DNA of 10,176 nucleotides from Lojkania enalia (lineage: Eukaryota; Ascomycota; Dothideomycetes; Pleosporales). Location of the stretch: the NCBI GenBank assembly GCA_010094045.1, contig ML986679.1, forward strand, positions 1 through 10,176. The letters are read 5' to 3'. The translations under genes were made by a program, and so were the position numbers. Position 1 is the stretch's first letter. The number at the start of each line of letters is the position of its first letter. Below, one piece after another: positions 1-8,800 of this stretch. The notes under the pieces are model-generated. The model ran no database searches and had not been told where the DNA came from. It was given only the letters and a program-made list of their open reading frames with translations.

Positions 1-1
1 C

Positions 2-490
2 TACCTATAGAATAAGATTCTCTCTAGTCTAAAAATATTAAACCTTAGCTTTAAGCTTATATAGAAAGGCTTTTTTAATACTATAGTCGCCTACTTAATA
101 GTCTATAATATAGAAAGGAGGAGTATTTTTAACCTCTTAAAATAAACTACTAGCTTATAGGTTGCAGCTAAAATAAATTTGGATCGGTACTAGAAGGTTT
201 CTAAGAGTTTATCTAAAGTAACCTATAATTTAATACTACTCTAATCTACTCTAGTATTAATACCTCGTTCTACTATAATTACTTTCTAACTATCTAGTAA
301 AACTCTTATACCTAAAAGGTATATAACCCTAGGTAATTACTATAATTATAGTAAACTAAGATACTTTATAAACAAATATATAGTCTTTAAAGTATAAGAG
401 ATAGAGGTTAAATAAGAGAAGATTAAGGAAGAAGAGTTCCTAGACGTAAGCAAGTACCACCTAGATAGTTTTTAGGTGGGAAATAGAAAC
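2..490 (+). pseudogene. C-terminal part of a Ty3/Gypsy gag, RIP-degraded
   Basis: Frame 2 carries the tail of a retrotransposon gag polyprotein, the structural protein that packages element RNA into virus-like particles. The left part is cut by the window edge. What shows gag is a decayed CCHC zinc knuckle at 338-379, followed by a charged, Glu/Lys-rich linker (about 390-450), in front of a pol that starts in frame 1. The stretch before the knuckle (about 150-330) reads as a basic linker with only scattered TAG/TAA codons, all explainable as former CAG, CAA or TGG. The gag/pol border is unclear: pol-like text in frame 1 begins near 490, so the two genes were in different frames, as in elements using a -1 shift or a separate start. 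No start codon is visible in the window. Family assignment is firm from context; exact ends are not. Confidence 0.75.
338..379 (+). other. Decayed gag CCHC zinc knuckle, all four ligands now Tyr
   Basis: The 14 codons read YYNYSKLRYFINKY. This lines up with the retroviral CX2CX4HX4C knuckle (CYNCGKxGHFxxxC). All three Cys and the His are Tyr and both Gly positions are Ser/Arg. Each change is one G-to-A or C-to-T step (TGC or TGT to TAC or TAT, CAC to TAC, GGN to AGN), as RIP predicts. No zinc could be bound. Confidence 0.8.
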
Positions 491-594
491 GTCTAAGAAA
501 ACTCTCTATCCTAAACTTAAGTAAGTACAACTTATTAAATATTAATTTGTTGTATTTATTTAGAGGAAAGTACTTTTAAATTCTTACTATTCTA

Positions 595-900
595 TATTTA
601 AAAAGCGTTAGTATATAACTAAATACCCTTGTTAATATTAGCGCCTAAGGCTTCTTATTTCTTAATTCTATAATAGTTAAATTACTCTCCTAAGCTTTAT
701 ATATATTAATATAATACTTACCCTTTAAAATTACTATTAAAGGTTTTTAGGACTAAATCTAAACCCTAGTTAATTAGTATATCTACTTATACCTACGAAT
801 TAATAGAAGAATTATCTAAAACTATCTATTTATTATTATAGATTTAAGTATTTAGGATTATATTATTAGTATTAAATAGTTATATTATTTTTAACTCCAG
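595..900 (+). other. Aspartic protease domain of the Gypsy pol
   Basis: In frame 1 the retroviral-type active site D-S/T-G-A is seen as V-N-I-S-A at 631-645, with Asp now Asn and Gly now Ser. It is followed by a hydrophobic stretch (GFLFLN after a TAA at 646-648), as in fungal Gypsy proteases (DSGATGxFI). The later part, near 840-900, fits the usual second half before the RT linker. Intact forms cut the gag-pol polyprotein. Weakly conserved family, so the assignment leans on position between gag and RT. Confidence 0.6.
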
Positions 901-1529
901 CTAGATACGGATAAAAATCGGATTATATAGCCTTCTAAGTATTCTACTACTTATAATCCTTTACCTCCTCTTCTTATATAATTAACTTAGCTAGTATATA
1001 ATAAGGAGGTAGAGCTAGATATCTAGCAACGCGACGCTCTATAGGAAAAGGACTAGTATTAGTAGTCTTATAGTCCGACTATCTATTATATTAAAGGTCT
1101 ACTAAGACTACTAAAACTATATTAATCTCTTATAGCTTATAGTTTAAATAAGCTTAGAGCTTCTATACGCCCGTATATAATAAAGTCTAAACCCGATCTA
1201 AAGAAAGTCTATTCTCCTATTATTACTCTTATCTTAGCTAATACTTTCTACTTTAATATAAAGAGGAAAGAGAACAAGTTTTTCTCTACATCTCTATACA
1301 AAATCAAGCAGCTAATTAAAGATAAGTAAGCCCTAAAGCTAGAAGATAAGGCTAAAAATAAAGTACTAGTAAATCTCTAATTACTATTTAAATACTATAA
1401 GTATTAGAATATATTTAGTAAAACTGCGGCTTATTAATTACTAGAATACTACCCTTATAATTATAAAATTATCCTTATAGAACCCCTCTCTAATAGTTAT
1501 AGCCTATTATATAAGTAGAATGTTAAGGA

Positions 1530-2130
1530 GCTAGAGGTAACTAAAAAGTATATTATAGATAATCTATAGTATAGGTATATTAAGTAGAGTTAGAGTCTTT
1601 TTACATCTCTAATCCTTTATATCTATAAATCTAATAGCGACCTATATATTTGCGTAGATTATTATAAACTTAATACTCTTACCTATAAAAATATATATCT
1701 AATACTATATATAGATAAATTCTTATCTAGGCCTATTAAAGTAGTAATTTTTACTAAGTTTAATATTCGCGCGGCTTTTAATAAGATTAGAATAGACCTT
1801 AGTTCTAAGAAATATACTACCTTTTAGACTTAATATAAAACCTATAAGTATAAAGTTCTACCTTTTAGATTATATAATAGTCTAGTAACTTACTAGTACT
1901 ATATAAATAACATACTAATCAACTACCTAGATAACTTTTATATTACTTACTTAGATAATATCCTTATCTACTCTAAAGACGAGGTGATATATACTATCTA
2001 TAATAAGAAAGTTCTTAAGAGATTATATTAAGTAGGGTTATAAGTTGATATTAAAAAGAGCGAATTCTATATTACCTAAACTAAATACTTTAGTTATATC
2101 CTCTTAAATAAAGGCTTTAAGATTAATCTA
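1530..2130 (+). other. Reverse transcriptase domain of the Gypsy pol
   Basis: Frame 1 shows the Ty3/Gypsy RT core: the VDYYKLNTLT block near 1653 (VDYRxLN in relatives), motif A as TKFNIRAAF with Asp to Asn at 1762-1764, then LPFRLYNSL (LPFGLxNAP in relatives) and motif C as YLDNILIYS at 1948-1974, where the second catalytic Asp (1957-1959) is Asn. Thumb-side text FSYILLNKGFKI (relatives: FLGHxxSxxGI) follows. Two of three metal-binding Asp are gone, so this enzyme is dead. Confidence 0.92.
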
Positions 2131-2379
2131 GAGAAGGTAGAAGTACTATATAACTAGCAGCTACCTACTATTATAATAGATGTGAAATCCTTCTTAGGTT
2201 TTACTAGATTCTACTAACAGTTTATACCGGAATTCTCGCGTGTCGTAAAGCTAATTATTATATTATAGAGTTCTACAACCCCTTTTATATAGACTTTAAA
2301 ATATAATATTACCTTTAAGAAATTAAAGTCAGCTCTATTAAGTATACCTACTCTCTACTACTTTAACCCTGTATTAGAA

Positions 2380-2745
2380 ATAAAAATGGAAACTAATACC
2401 TCTAATAGAGTAGTTATAGGAGTACTATTATAGAAATATTTTAATAGAAAATAGTACTCTATAGCGTTTTATAGTAAGGTTCTATCCAGTTCGGAACTAA
2501 ACTAGGAGATCTATAATAAAGAACTATTTACAATTGTTACTATATTTAAGTAATAGAGGATAGAACTTACTTTAGTAGCTACTAGAACTCTAGTATATAC
2601 CGATTATCGCTTACTCGAATATTTTATAATTATAAAGGTACTTAATACTTATTAAATTTATTAGACTAAGAAATTAGCTTAATATTAATTCCGAATCGAG
2701 TATACTCTAGATAAGAATAATACTAGAGTAGATATTCTTAGTTAT
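2380..2745 (+). other. RNase H domain of the Gypsy pol
   Basis: Frame 1 reads METNTSNRVVIGVLL from 2389, matching the ETDAS...GGVLSQ start of Ty3/Gypsy RNase H, with catalytic Asp to Asn at 2395-2397. The NKELFTIV block near 2518 fits the E-helix and keeps its Glu. VYTDYRLLEYF near 2593 fits the TDHxSL block and keeps its Asp. VDILS at 2728-2742 corresponds to ADALSR and keeps its Asp. Confidence 0.88.
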
Positions 2746-3059
2746 TACGAATAAGATATAGAAAATTTAAAAGCAGCTTAAACTAATAACTAGTTAAGAG
2801 TTCTATTTAGATTGTATTAATTTTACCCCCGAATTAATACTAAATTAGTCTAGTCCTATATTATCTAAATAATAACTTAAGCGGCTATACTAAATATTAT
2901 TAAAGGCTAGAAGTAGGTTATATTATTAGACTCTCTAGAGTTAATTAACGTATTACTATAGAAAAACCGAGCCTCCTTCGCGCAGGAACGTATACTTCTA
3001 CCTTATAAGTATTAGATAGAGAATAGACTATTCCTCTACAATAATTACTTATATATTCT

Positions 3060-3750
3060 ATTAGATTTAGGCTTTTATACGTAACTTATATAAGAGGCTT
3101 ATAACTAAGTATTCTCTACATACCTAAGTGCTACTAAAACCTATTAGTTACTGTTCTAGAAGTACTATTAGAAGGGTATAGAGGCTACTTATAAACGATA
3201 TATATGGAATTATATTCTATACTATAAAGCTTATCTAATATAAACCTAAACCCTAGGTTTTATCTACCTACTTTCTATACTAAATTAACTAATATAGTAC
3301 CTATATATTAATTTTAAGGATTTTTCTATAGATAAGTCCGGATATAATTAGATTATAGTGGTAATTAATCGCCTATCTAAATAAGTAGTATCTATCCCCT
3401 ACTATTATATAATTAATATAAGAGGAATAGCCGAATTATTTATTTAATAGGTGTATTATTTTAGCTATACGCTCGAAACTATTATTTTAGACTAAGGACC
3501 TTAGTTTATATCTAGTTTCTAGTCCGAATTCTACTATTTTAGGCGTAAAGATTAAACTATCTACTACTTATTATAAAGAAACTAATAGATAGACGGAGAT
3601 TATAAACAAGTATATTAATTAGAGACTACACCCTTTCGTATCCTTCTACTAAAACAACTAGAGTTCTCTATTATCTATAATCGATTAAGTATAAGCAACT
3701 CTATTTTATATAACTATTAGAATATCTCTATATTAGATTCTATATAGATT
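3060..3750 (+). other. Integrase domain of the Gypsy pol, split by a frameshift at about 3541
   Basis: The N-terminal HHCC zinc region is in frame 1 from about 3060, with His and Cys ligands mostly Tyr. The catalytic core starts with INFKDF (first Asp to Asn, 3310-3312), keeps IILDQGPQF (Asp at 3490-3492), then jumps to frame 2 at 3542 (GVKIKLSTTY, relatives LGVKLxLSTAYHP) and keeps Glu at 3596-3598 in T-E-I-I-N. The D-to-E codons are 106 bases apart where DD35E needs 108, so a 2-base deletion near 3541 explains the shift. Intact forms insert cDNA into the genome. Confidence 0.9.
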
Positions 3751-4204
3751 TAAGCCCTATTAAAGTTAGAATTAGAAATATTCTGTTAATCCTATTACTA
3801 TAATAGATAAATTAAATTGTAAGAACGTTTTAGCTCTAGTAACTCGTATATATATAGCTTAGGAAACTATAAAGGCTAATATTAAAAAGGCTTAGGATTG
3901 TATATAATCTATTATTAACTATTACTAGTAACCGATTAATTAGTAGATTAGTAATATAGTCTACTTAAATACTAAGAACTTTACGGTCTAGAGACCGAGC
4001 CGAAAGCTATCTGATTAATAGAAGAGCCCTTTTAAAGTATTAGAATAGGTTGGAAATTTATACTATTTATAGCTACCCCTAAAGTCGAGAATATATAATA
4101 TCTTCGTACTAAACCTACTATATAAGAACCCTTAGAACCTTCTACTAGGGTAAGAAGCTCTAAAACCACCCGCTATCGCTATTAAAAGGGTAGAAGAGTA
4201 GGAG

Positions 4205-4369
4205 GTTAAGGAAATACTAGCTAGTAAGCTATATTATAAAACTCTTAAATACTGTATAAAATAGATAGAATATAATTCTAACCTAGTCTAATATAAAGTC
4301 TTAAATTTTATAGGTTCGCTTTATAAGTTGAGAGCTTTTTATAATAAGTATCCGAATTAGCTAAAACCC
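4205..4369 (+). other. C-terminal chromodomain of the Gypsy pol
   Basis: Frame 2 reads VKEILASKL, then IK-stop-IEY (KWxGY in relatives, Trp codon now TAG at 4262-4264), then NSNLV-stop-Y (DxDxxWY), SLYKLRAFYNKYPN and K-P. This matches the long fungal chromovirus chromodomain with the LRxFHxxxPxxPxPP tail. The family uses this module to bind methylated histone H3 and direct insertion. Two expected aromatic positions are now stops. Confidence 0.85.
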
Positions 4370-4469
4370 CTAAGAACTTTAACTAAATAGATTAAAGTAT
4401 ATAAGAATAGTATAGAGAATATAAATTATCTAGTAGACGATAATATATAAAAGTTAAGTAGTAGATTTA

Positions 4470-5545
4470 AAAACTAAAGTATAGGCCTAAAATTACTCTT
4501 CTATAGAATCCGGAGGGTCTAATAGTAGGCTATTAGATACCTCCCTAGTCCTTTCCTTTTCTACTCTTCTTTCTTTTCTTTCCCTCCAGACTCCCCCCGA
4601 ACCTCCTCTACCTTATCTTTAACTACCTAAGAGCGCTATAATATCAGCTTAAAAGCTAGATACTAGAGTCTCTAGGGCTGAAACCTAATAGAGCAATTTA
4701 GTACCTTAGTAGAATAAAGCTATTTAGATACTAGCTATAGAAAGGCTATCTTTCTAACTCTTTATAACCTAGGCTATAAGTACTAGGCTATAAGTAGACT
4801 CTAAAATAGTCTTAAAGGCTACTTTTTTATCCTTCTTATCCCCTACGTATTAGACTACTACCTATAGTTTAAAATAGCCCTGGAGGACTAGAAACTCCTC
4901 CTTATAATAGGAGGGGATCTATAAGTACGTTAGTAGTAAGTATTCTACTAGTATTAGATACGATTTATACGGGGTTATACTTTTTATTTTATAAGGTATA
5001 ATACTTACATTTTTTTAATCTTAGAAACTAAAAGGTAAATATTATACGCTGCCTATAGATAAGCGCGCATATAACCCGAAGGTAAATAATCTAGAAAACC
5101 TCTAAAGAGGCTTTAAAAGGTAGGCGGAGTAGTATATTAATTAATTTTTTCTATAAGGCGTTAGTAATACTTTAATAATTAACGGTTCTAGAAATACGTA
5201 ATAATACGTACGGAGTAGAAGTTATTATTTAGTTAAGGAAGCTTAGTTAACAGCAACCTAATAATATACTAAGGCTAGTAAACGCTTGTTACTATACACG
5301 ACGAAATTACAATATTAATAAACCGTTATAATAGTAGTTACTAGCTAATATATAGGTTAATTATACTTACCGTAAAAACCTTACTTAATATTATATTAAT
5401 AAACGTATTTCTATAGGTAACTATATATATTAGCTCTTACTAGTAAATACCTCTTTAAAGAAATTTCTTTATATTAGAACCTATCCATAATAGCCCTAAT
5501 TCCCTCCTAAACTAGTATAGATAGGGACTATCAGCCTATAAGAAG
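4470..5545. other. Unassigned 1.1 kb after Gypsy pol; probable 3' UTR/LTR
   Basis: No gene family was recognised here on either strand. Plus frames 2 and 3 and one minus frame (about 4900-4540) each hold stretches that look mildly coding, but each carries roughly one TAA/TAG per 8 to 10 codons, about twice the density of the Gypsy RT, so none is convincing. Position right after pol suggests the Gypsy 3' untranslated region and 3' LTR. LTR ends cannot be set because the 5' LTR lies outside the window and TG...CA termini would have been turned into TA. The block starts with a pyrimidine tract (4540-4620) and has a short 6-bp CCTCCT/AGGAGG hairpin at 4897-4914. CpA survives a little better at 5250-5320. 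Confidence 0.5.
4540..4620 (+). repeat. Pyrimidine-rich low-complexity tract
   Basis: About 80 bases are almost wholly C and T on the plus strand, with runs such as CCTTTCCTTTTC and a CCCCCC run at 4593-4598. A pure pyrimidine strand holds no CpA or TpG, so RIP cannot act there. It stands out from its TA-rich surroundings, near the end of the Gypsy coding trace. On the other strand it is purine-rich; a role as a polypurine tract for a minus-strand element is possible but not shown. Confidence 0.75.
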
Positions 5546-5637
5546 GGGGGTAGTATAATAATATAAAGAAATCGTTCTACGAAAAGCTTTATATATAACT
5601 TTATCCTAAAGCTTTTCGCTTATCTTATCCTACCCCC
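5546..5637. repeat. Small fold-back with perfect 12-bp hairpin
   Basis: Inner arms CGAAAAGCTTTA (5580-5591) and TAAAGCTTTTCG (5607-5618) are a perfect 12-bp inverted repeat around a 15-base loop. Outer ends GGGGGTAG (5546-5553) and CTACCCCC (5630-5637) are also inverted to each other. The G-run (5545-5550) after a purine stretch also resembles a Gypsy polypurine tract just before a 3' LTR. The block overlaps the outer tip of the 203-bp repeat that begins at 5630. It could be a MITE-like remnant, an LTR hairpin or a terminator-like fold; the sequence does not decide. Confidence 0.6.
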
Positions 5638-5832
5638 AGTTCTACCCCTTTTCCCTTCCATATATAGTTACACACTCCCTTATAAGTAGCTTAGTAGTTC
5701 TTCTATATCCTTTCGTATAAGGCCTATAGGTGTTAATAGAATTCCTAGGTCCCTAAACCCCTACACACTCTTATATACCTCTAAATAGATTCGTACTGCA
5801 TTCGGACCTATTATCTTACCTATACTATTATA
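5630..5832 (+). repeat. Left arm of 203-bp inverted repeat (probable terminal inverted repeat)
   Basis: This arm aligns without a gap to the reverse complement of 9974-10176. I count 22 differences in 203 bases, all transitions. Similarity stops abruptly at 5832/9974. The outer tip holds TA followed by a C-run (5631-5637), the kind of TA border left by Pogo-type elements, and just inside it a repeated CTACCCC motif. The arm lies 24 bases beyond the last transposase codon, which fits a DNA-transposon terminal repeat. An alternative is that both arms are pieces of a LINE 3' end in opposite orientation. Confidence 0.85.
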
Positions 5833-5856
5833 AATATAGTCTTAAATTAGTATTAT

Positions 5857-7116
5857 TTAAGACCCTAGTTTAATAGTATTAGTTAGTATTTTTAACTTCT
5901 AGAGGCAACTAGCTGCTAGTAGTAGTAATAGAGTATAAAGCTTAATATCGAGTTTTAATAGTATTATATTAGGATTATATAATATTAGACTAGTACCTTA
6001 AAAGCTTATATATATATTAGCCTTAGTAATAGAGTACTAATATACTATATAAAAGGTTAGTAGAAAGTTAAACTTTATAATATAGTAGATACTAGTTTAT
6101 ATAAGTTTATTAATCTTACACCTATATACTTTCTTTAATAGTAAGAAGTAGCCTATATCTAAAAGCTGTAGTAGATATAATAAATATACCGGTATATATA
6201 ATAGAATAATATTTTTCTCTTTATAGAGCAGCTGAAATTTAATAGATCTATAGCTCTTATAGCTATTAGTAACTAGTAGACGATAAGTACCTACTATATA
6301 CTACTTTATATACTAATTAAAATACTCTAGCTATTTAATTATAAGCTTATTATTTATCTATCTACTATTATTTAGCGCAATTACTCCTCTAGATAGTATA
6401 TTATTACCCTAATACTATATAGAGAGGTATTACTTACTAGTAAAAATAATAAATAGTAGAATAGTATTACTATAAGTTCTAATAGTCTAAATAACTATTA
6501 TCTACTTATAATTATCTAACTGTAGTAATTTTAGTTAACTAGCTAATAGCTTAGTACTAGTAACTCTCTTACTAGTAGATATAATATTTATCTAGAAGCC
6601 TATTTTATTAAAATTATAAATATTATTATTAGTAATACTATACTTTACTTTAGTATTATATACTAGGTTAAACTAACTACTAATAACTTTAGGATTCTTA
6701 TAAAGAGCTTTTTAATAGTTGTATTTTTAATAGAAGTATATTTTAAGCTTAAGAATATAATTAATAAAGTTTATTAGCTAGTTTTTACTAATCTAGTCTA
6801 TAGAGCGAGCTTTAAGTAAATAGTTAGCTATATCTTATATACTATCGATTATAGGAGGGTATTTACGAGATAATAGGTCTAGTATATACTATATTATAGT
6901 TAATTCTTTTAGCTTTATAAGCTTTTTTAAATTAGGCTTATAATTGTATTATAAAGGTTTACTAGTATATTAGTTTCTAAATATTATTTAAGAGATACTA
7001 TAAATAGCTATAGCGCTTTATACGCTCTAAATTTAATCTTAATTAATAGTTAAGATAGCTAGTAATATCTAACCTTCTTAATAGATTAATTAAAGTTAAG
7101 ATAGTTACTATATTAT
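5857..7116 (-). pseudogene. Fot1/Pogo-type (Tc1/mariner superfamily) transposase, RIP-degraded
   Basis: One minus-strand frame runs about 420 codons without an indel and matches the Fot1 transposase layout. From the N-terminus: EG-stop-ILLAIL (former helix-turn-helix, 7077 downward); SAIAIYSIS; KPNLKKLIKLKEL and YILDLLSRKYPP (CENP-B-like DNA-binding domain, relatives YILDLDSRGFPP); LINFI and KLKIYFY (WxxNFIKRHPELK); KYNY-stop-KAL; INNIYNFNKIGF-like text at 6630-6597 (relatives DIYNFDETGF); GTYRLLVTNSYKSY (relatives LLILDGHESH); then LLQLLDIGYF (QPLDIGCF). Catalytic Asp 1 (6607-6609) and Asp 2 (6265-6267) are Asn; Asp 3 (6157-6159) remains. Asp 2 and 3 are 35 residues apart, as expected for DD35D. 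The start is probably a former ATG, now ATA, at 7116-7111. The last codon is TAA at 5859-5857, which could also be a former CAA. Intact forms cut and paste the element into TA sites. Confidence 0.9.
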
Positions 7117-7144
7117 ATTATAAGTAGGTAGAGTATAACTTCTT

Positions 7145-7246
7145 AGTAAAAGTAGATAATTTACTTAGGTAGGCGACTCGCTTGTAAAATATATTAAAGT
7201 AGAAGAGAAACTTAACTATAATTTAGACTACCTCCTAATAAGTATA
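7145..7246 (+). other. C-terminal fragment of LINE endonuclease
   Basis: Frame 2 reads FT-stop-VGDSLVKYIKVEEKLN and then NLDYLLIS. This corresponds to the LDLTxxSxxL...SDHLPI end of AP-endonuclease-like domains of LINEs, with the catalytic SDH now L-D-Y. The rest of the domain, normally about 200 residues upstream, is missing, because the transposase gene begins on the other strand at about 7116. Confidence 0.65.
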
Positions 7247-7859
7247 ATCTTTAATATAGTAGCTTTAAGTACTAGTATAATACCTAAGAAGAACTAGAAG
7301 AAACTAGATAGAGAAATATATACTAAAGTACTAGAAGGAAACTTTTTACTACTTTAAAGGCTAGTAATAAAAACTATACTAGACTACTATATTAAGAAGG
7401 TAATTATAATTATCTAGAAGATAATAGAGAAAGTAATATTTTAGATATATATTTTAAGTAAGAGTAGGTAATAGTAGAATAAAGGGTGTAGAGAGGTTTT
7501 AGTAGAGATAAAGCGGCTTAAGAAGACTTATAATTAATATAATATAGAAGAGATATAGGAAGTATACTAGTTAGTAAGAAACTATAAGGCTAGAACTATT
7601 AAAAAGGTACTATAGGATAAGTATAGGAAACAAGTAGAACTAGCAGCTAAGTTACTAGAAGAATTATAGAAGATAGCTAAATAGGTAAGAATAAGAGAGA
7701 TATAGTCTACTAAAACTATACTAGTAATAGAATACCTAATAACTTAATAGAAAATTATAGAACTAAAAGATAAGATAGAGCTTTTTAAAAATATTTTTTT
7801 CTAGTACCCCCTAAAATAAACCTAGATAATATATAAGATGTAGAATATAAAAGCTAAAT

Positions 7860-8800
7860 TAAATTACTACTAATAATAGAGAAGAAGATTAAAAATACTA
7901 TCTATATAGTATTCTCTTTTAAAAGCTCTAGACCTAACAGGATTATAAATAAAGCTATTTAGGTAGGAAAAGCTTAACTTATAGTATATATACTAAGAAT
8001 TTTCAACTAAAGTATAAAGCTAAGCTATTACCTAACCTACTTCTAAAGGTCGTTTATAGCAGTCCTGTATAAACTAGAGAAAGATAACTATATAAAACTA
8101 AAGTTATACGAGCTAATTATACTATTTAATATAATAGGTAAGATTATAGACGTAATAGTCTCCTAATAGCTAAACTACTTAGTAGAGATATACTAACTAC
8201 TTTTACTAACCTATATAGAAGGAAGAAAGAAACGTTTAATAGAATATACGCTTTATACTATAATAGAGAAGATTTACTAAGTATAAAACTAGAAAAAAAC
8301 CTATATAGCTAGCCTACTACTATTTAATATTTAATATATTAGGTGCGTTTAATAATATCTTATATATATACCTATTATATAATCTATAGAAAAGAAGAAC
8401 TAATAAGAAAACTATTAGATAGATTATAAATTTCCTTTATAATAGATATACGCGTATTAGAATTAATAGTTTTATATCTAAATAGTATATAATAAGTATA
8501 AATATATTTTAAAGCTTCCTACTATTACCTATTCTCTATCTATTCTATAATACTAACCTTATAGAAATATATAAGTAAGAAGTAAACGTTCTTCTAATAG
8601 GATATATAGACGATATAGTACTCTTAATATAGGTAGAAATAATAGAGAAAACGTATAATATCCTCGATAAGACTCTATAAAAAGTATAGTAATAGGTAAA
8701 TATATATATATCTATCTTTACCTTAAATAAATTCTAGCTTATATACTTTATAAGAATACGTAAAAAGATTAATATAAACTATCTAGTCTAGACTATCTAA
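7860..8800 (+). other. LINE reverse transcriptase domain
   Basis: The finger motif KAPGPDGI is seen in frame 1 as KSSRPNRI (7921-7944). Motif A is IASLLLFNI (Asp to Asn at 8326-8328), interrupted by seven extra bases (8335-8341), then GAFNNI in frame 2 (8342 on). Motif B appears as LLLPILYLFYNTNLIE (about 8522-8569, relatives SPLSPILFLFYNADL). Motif C GYIDDIVLL (8600-8626) keeps both Asp. The stretch KTLQKVQ-like text after it fits the thumb. Confidence 0.9.

Larger units (their letters stand above)
490..4470 (+). pseudogene. Ty3/Gypsy chromovirus pol (PR-RT-RNase H-IN-chromodomain), RIP-degraded
   Basis: This is a complete but dead pol polyprotein of an LTR retrotransposon. Domains follow Ty3/Gypsy order: protease (about 600-900), reverse transcriptase (about 1530-2130), RNase H (about 2380-2745), integrase (about 3060-3750) and a C-terminal chromodomain (4205-4369), which marks the chromovirus branch. 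The frame is 1 from about 490 to 3540 and 2 from 3542 onward. Between these points one frame break occurs. Stops are essentially all TAA or TAG where the family has Gln or Trp. Key residues lost: RT motif A Asp (1762) and the second Asp of YLDD (1957) are Asn, and the first integrase Asp (3310) is Asn. Kept: integrase second Asp (3490) and Glu (3596). Intact copies make new cDNA and insert it, often guided by the chromodomain to heterochromatin; this copy cannot. Whether the true stop lies near 4470 is uncertain because stops no longer mark gene ends. Confidence 0.9.

Noticed and set aside
4897..4914. CCTCCT/AGGAGG hairpin as a terminator or Shine-Dalgarno-like site
   Set aside because: The stem is only 6 bp, there is no U-run, and the sequence is eukaryotic; it is most likely a chance palindrome.
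4530..5550. A continuous plus-strand ORF in frame 3 as a second gag-like gene
   Set aside because: Stops fall about every 8 to 9 codons, roughly twice the density of the genuine RT frame. No gag, zinc-knuckle or other motif is visible, and frame 2 looks equally good.
7040..7110. Near-direct repeat of about 24 bases (7040-7064 and 7087-7110), considered as a target-site duplication at the LINE 5' end
   Set aside because: Both copies lie on the transposase side of the junction, not on each side of the LINE. The TA-rich make-up makes chance similarity likely.
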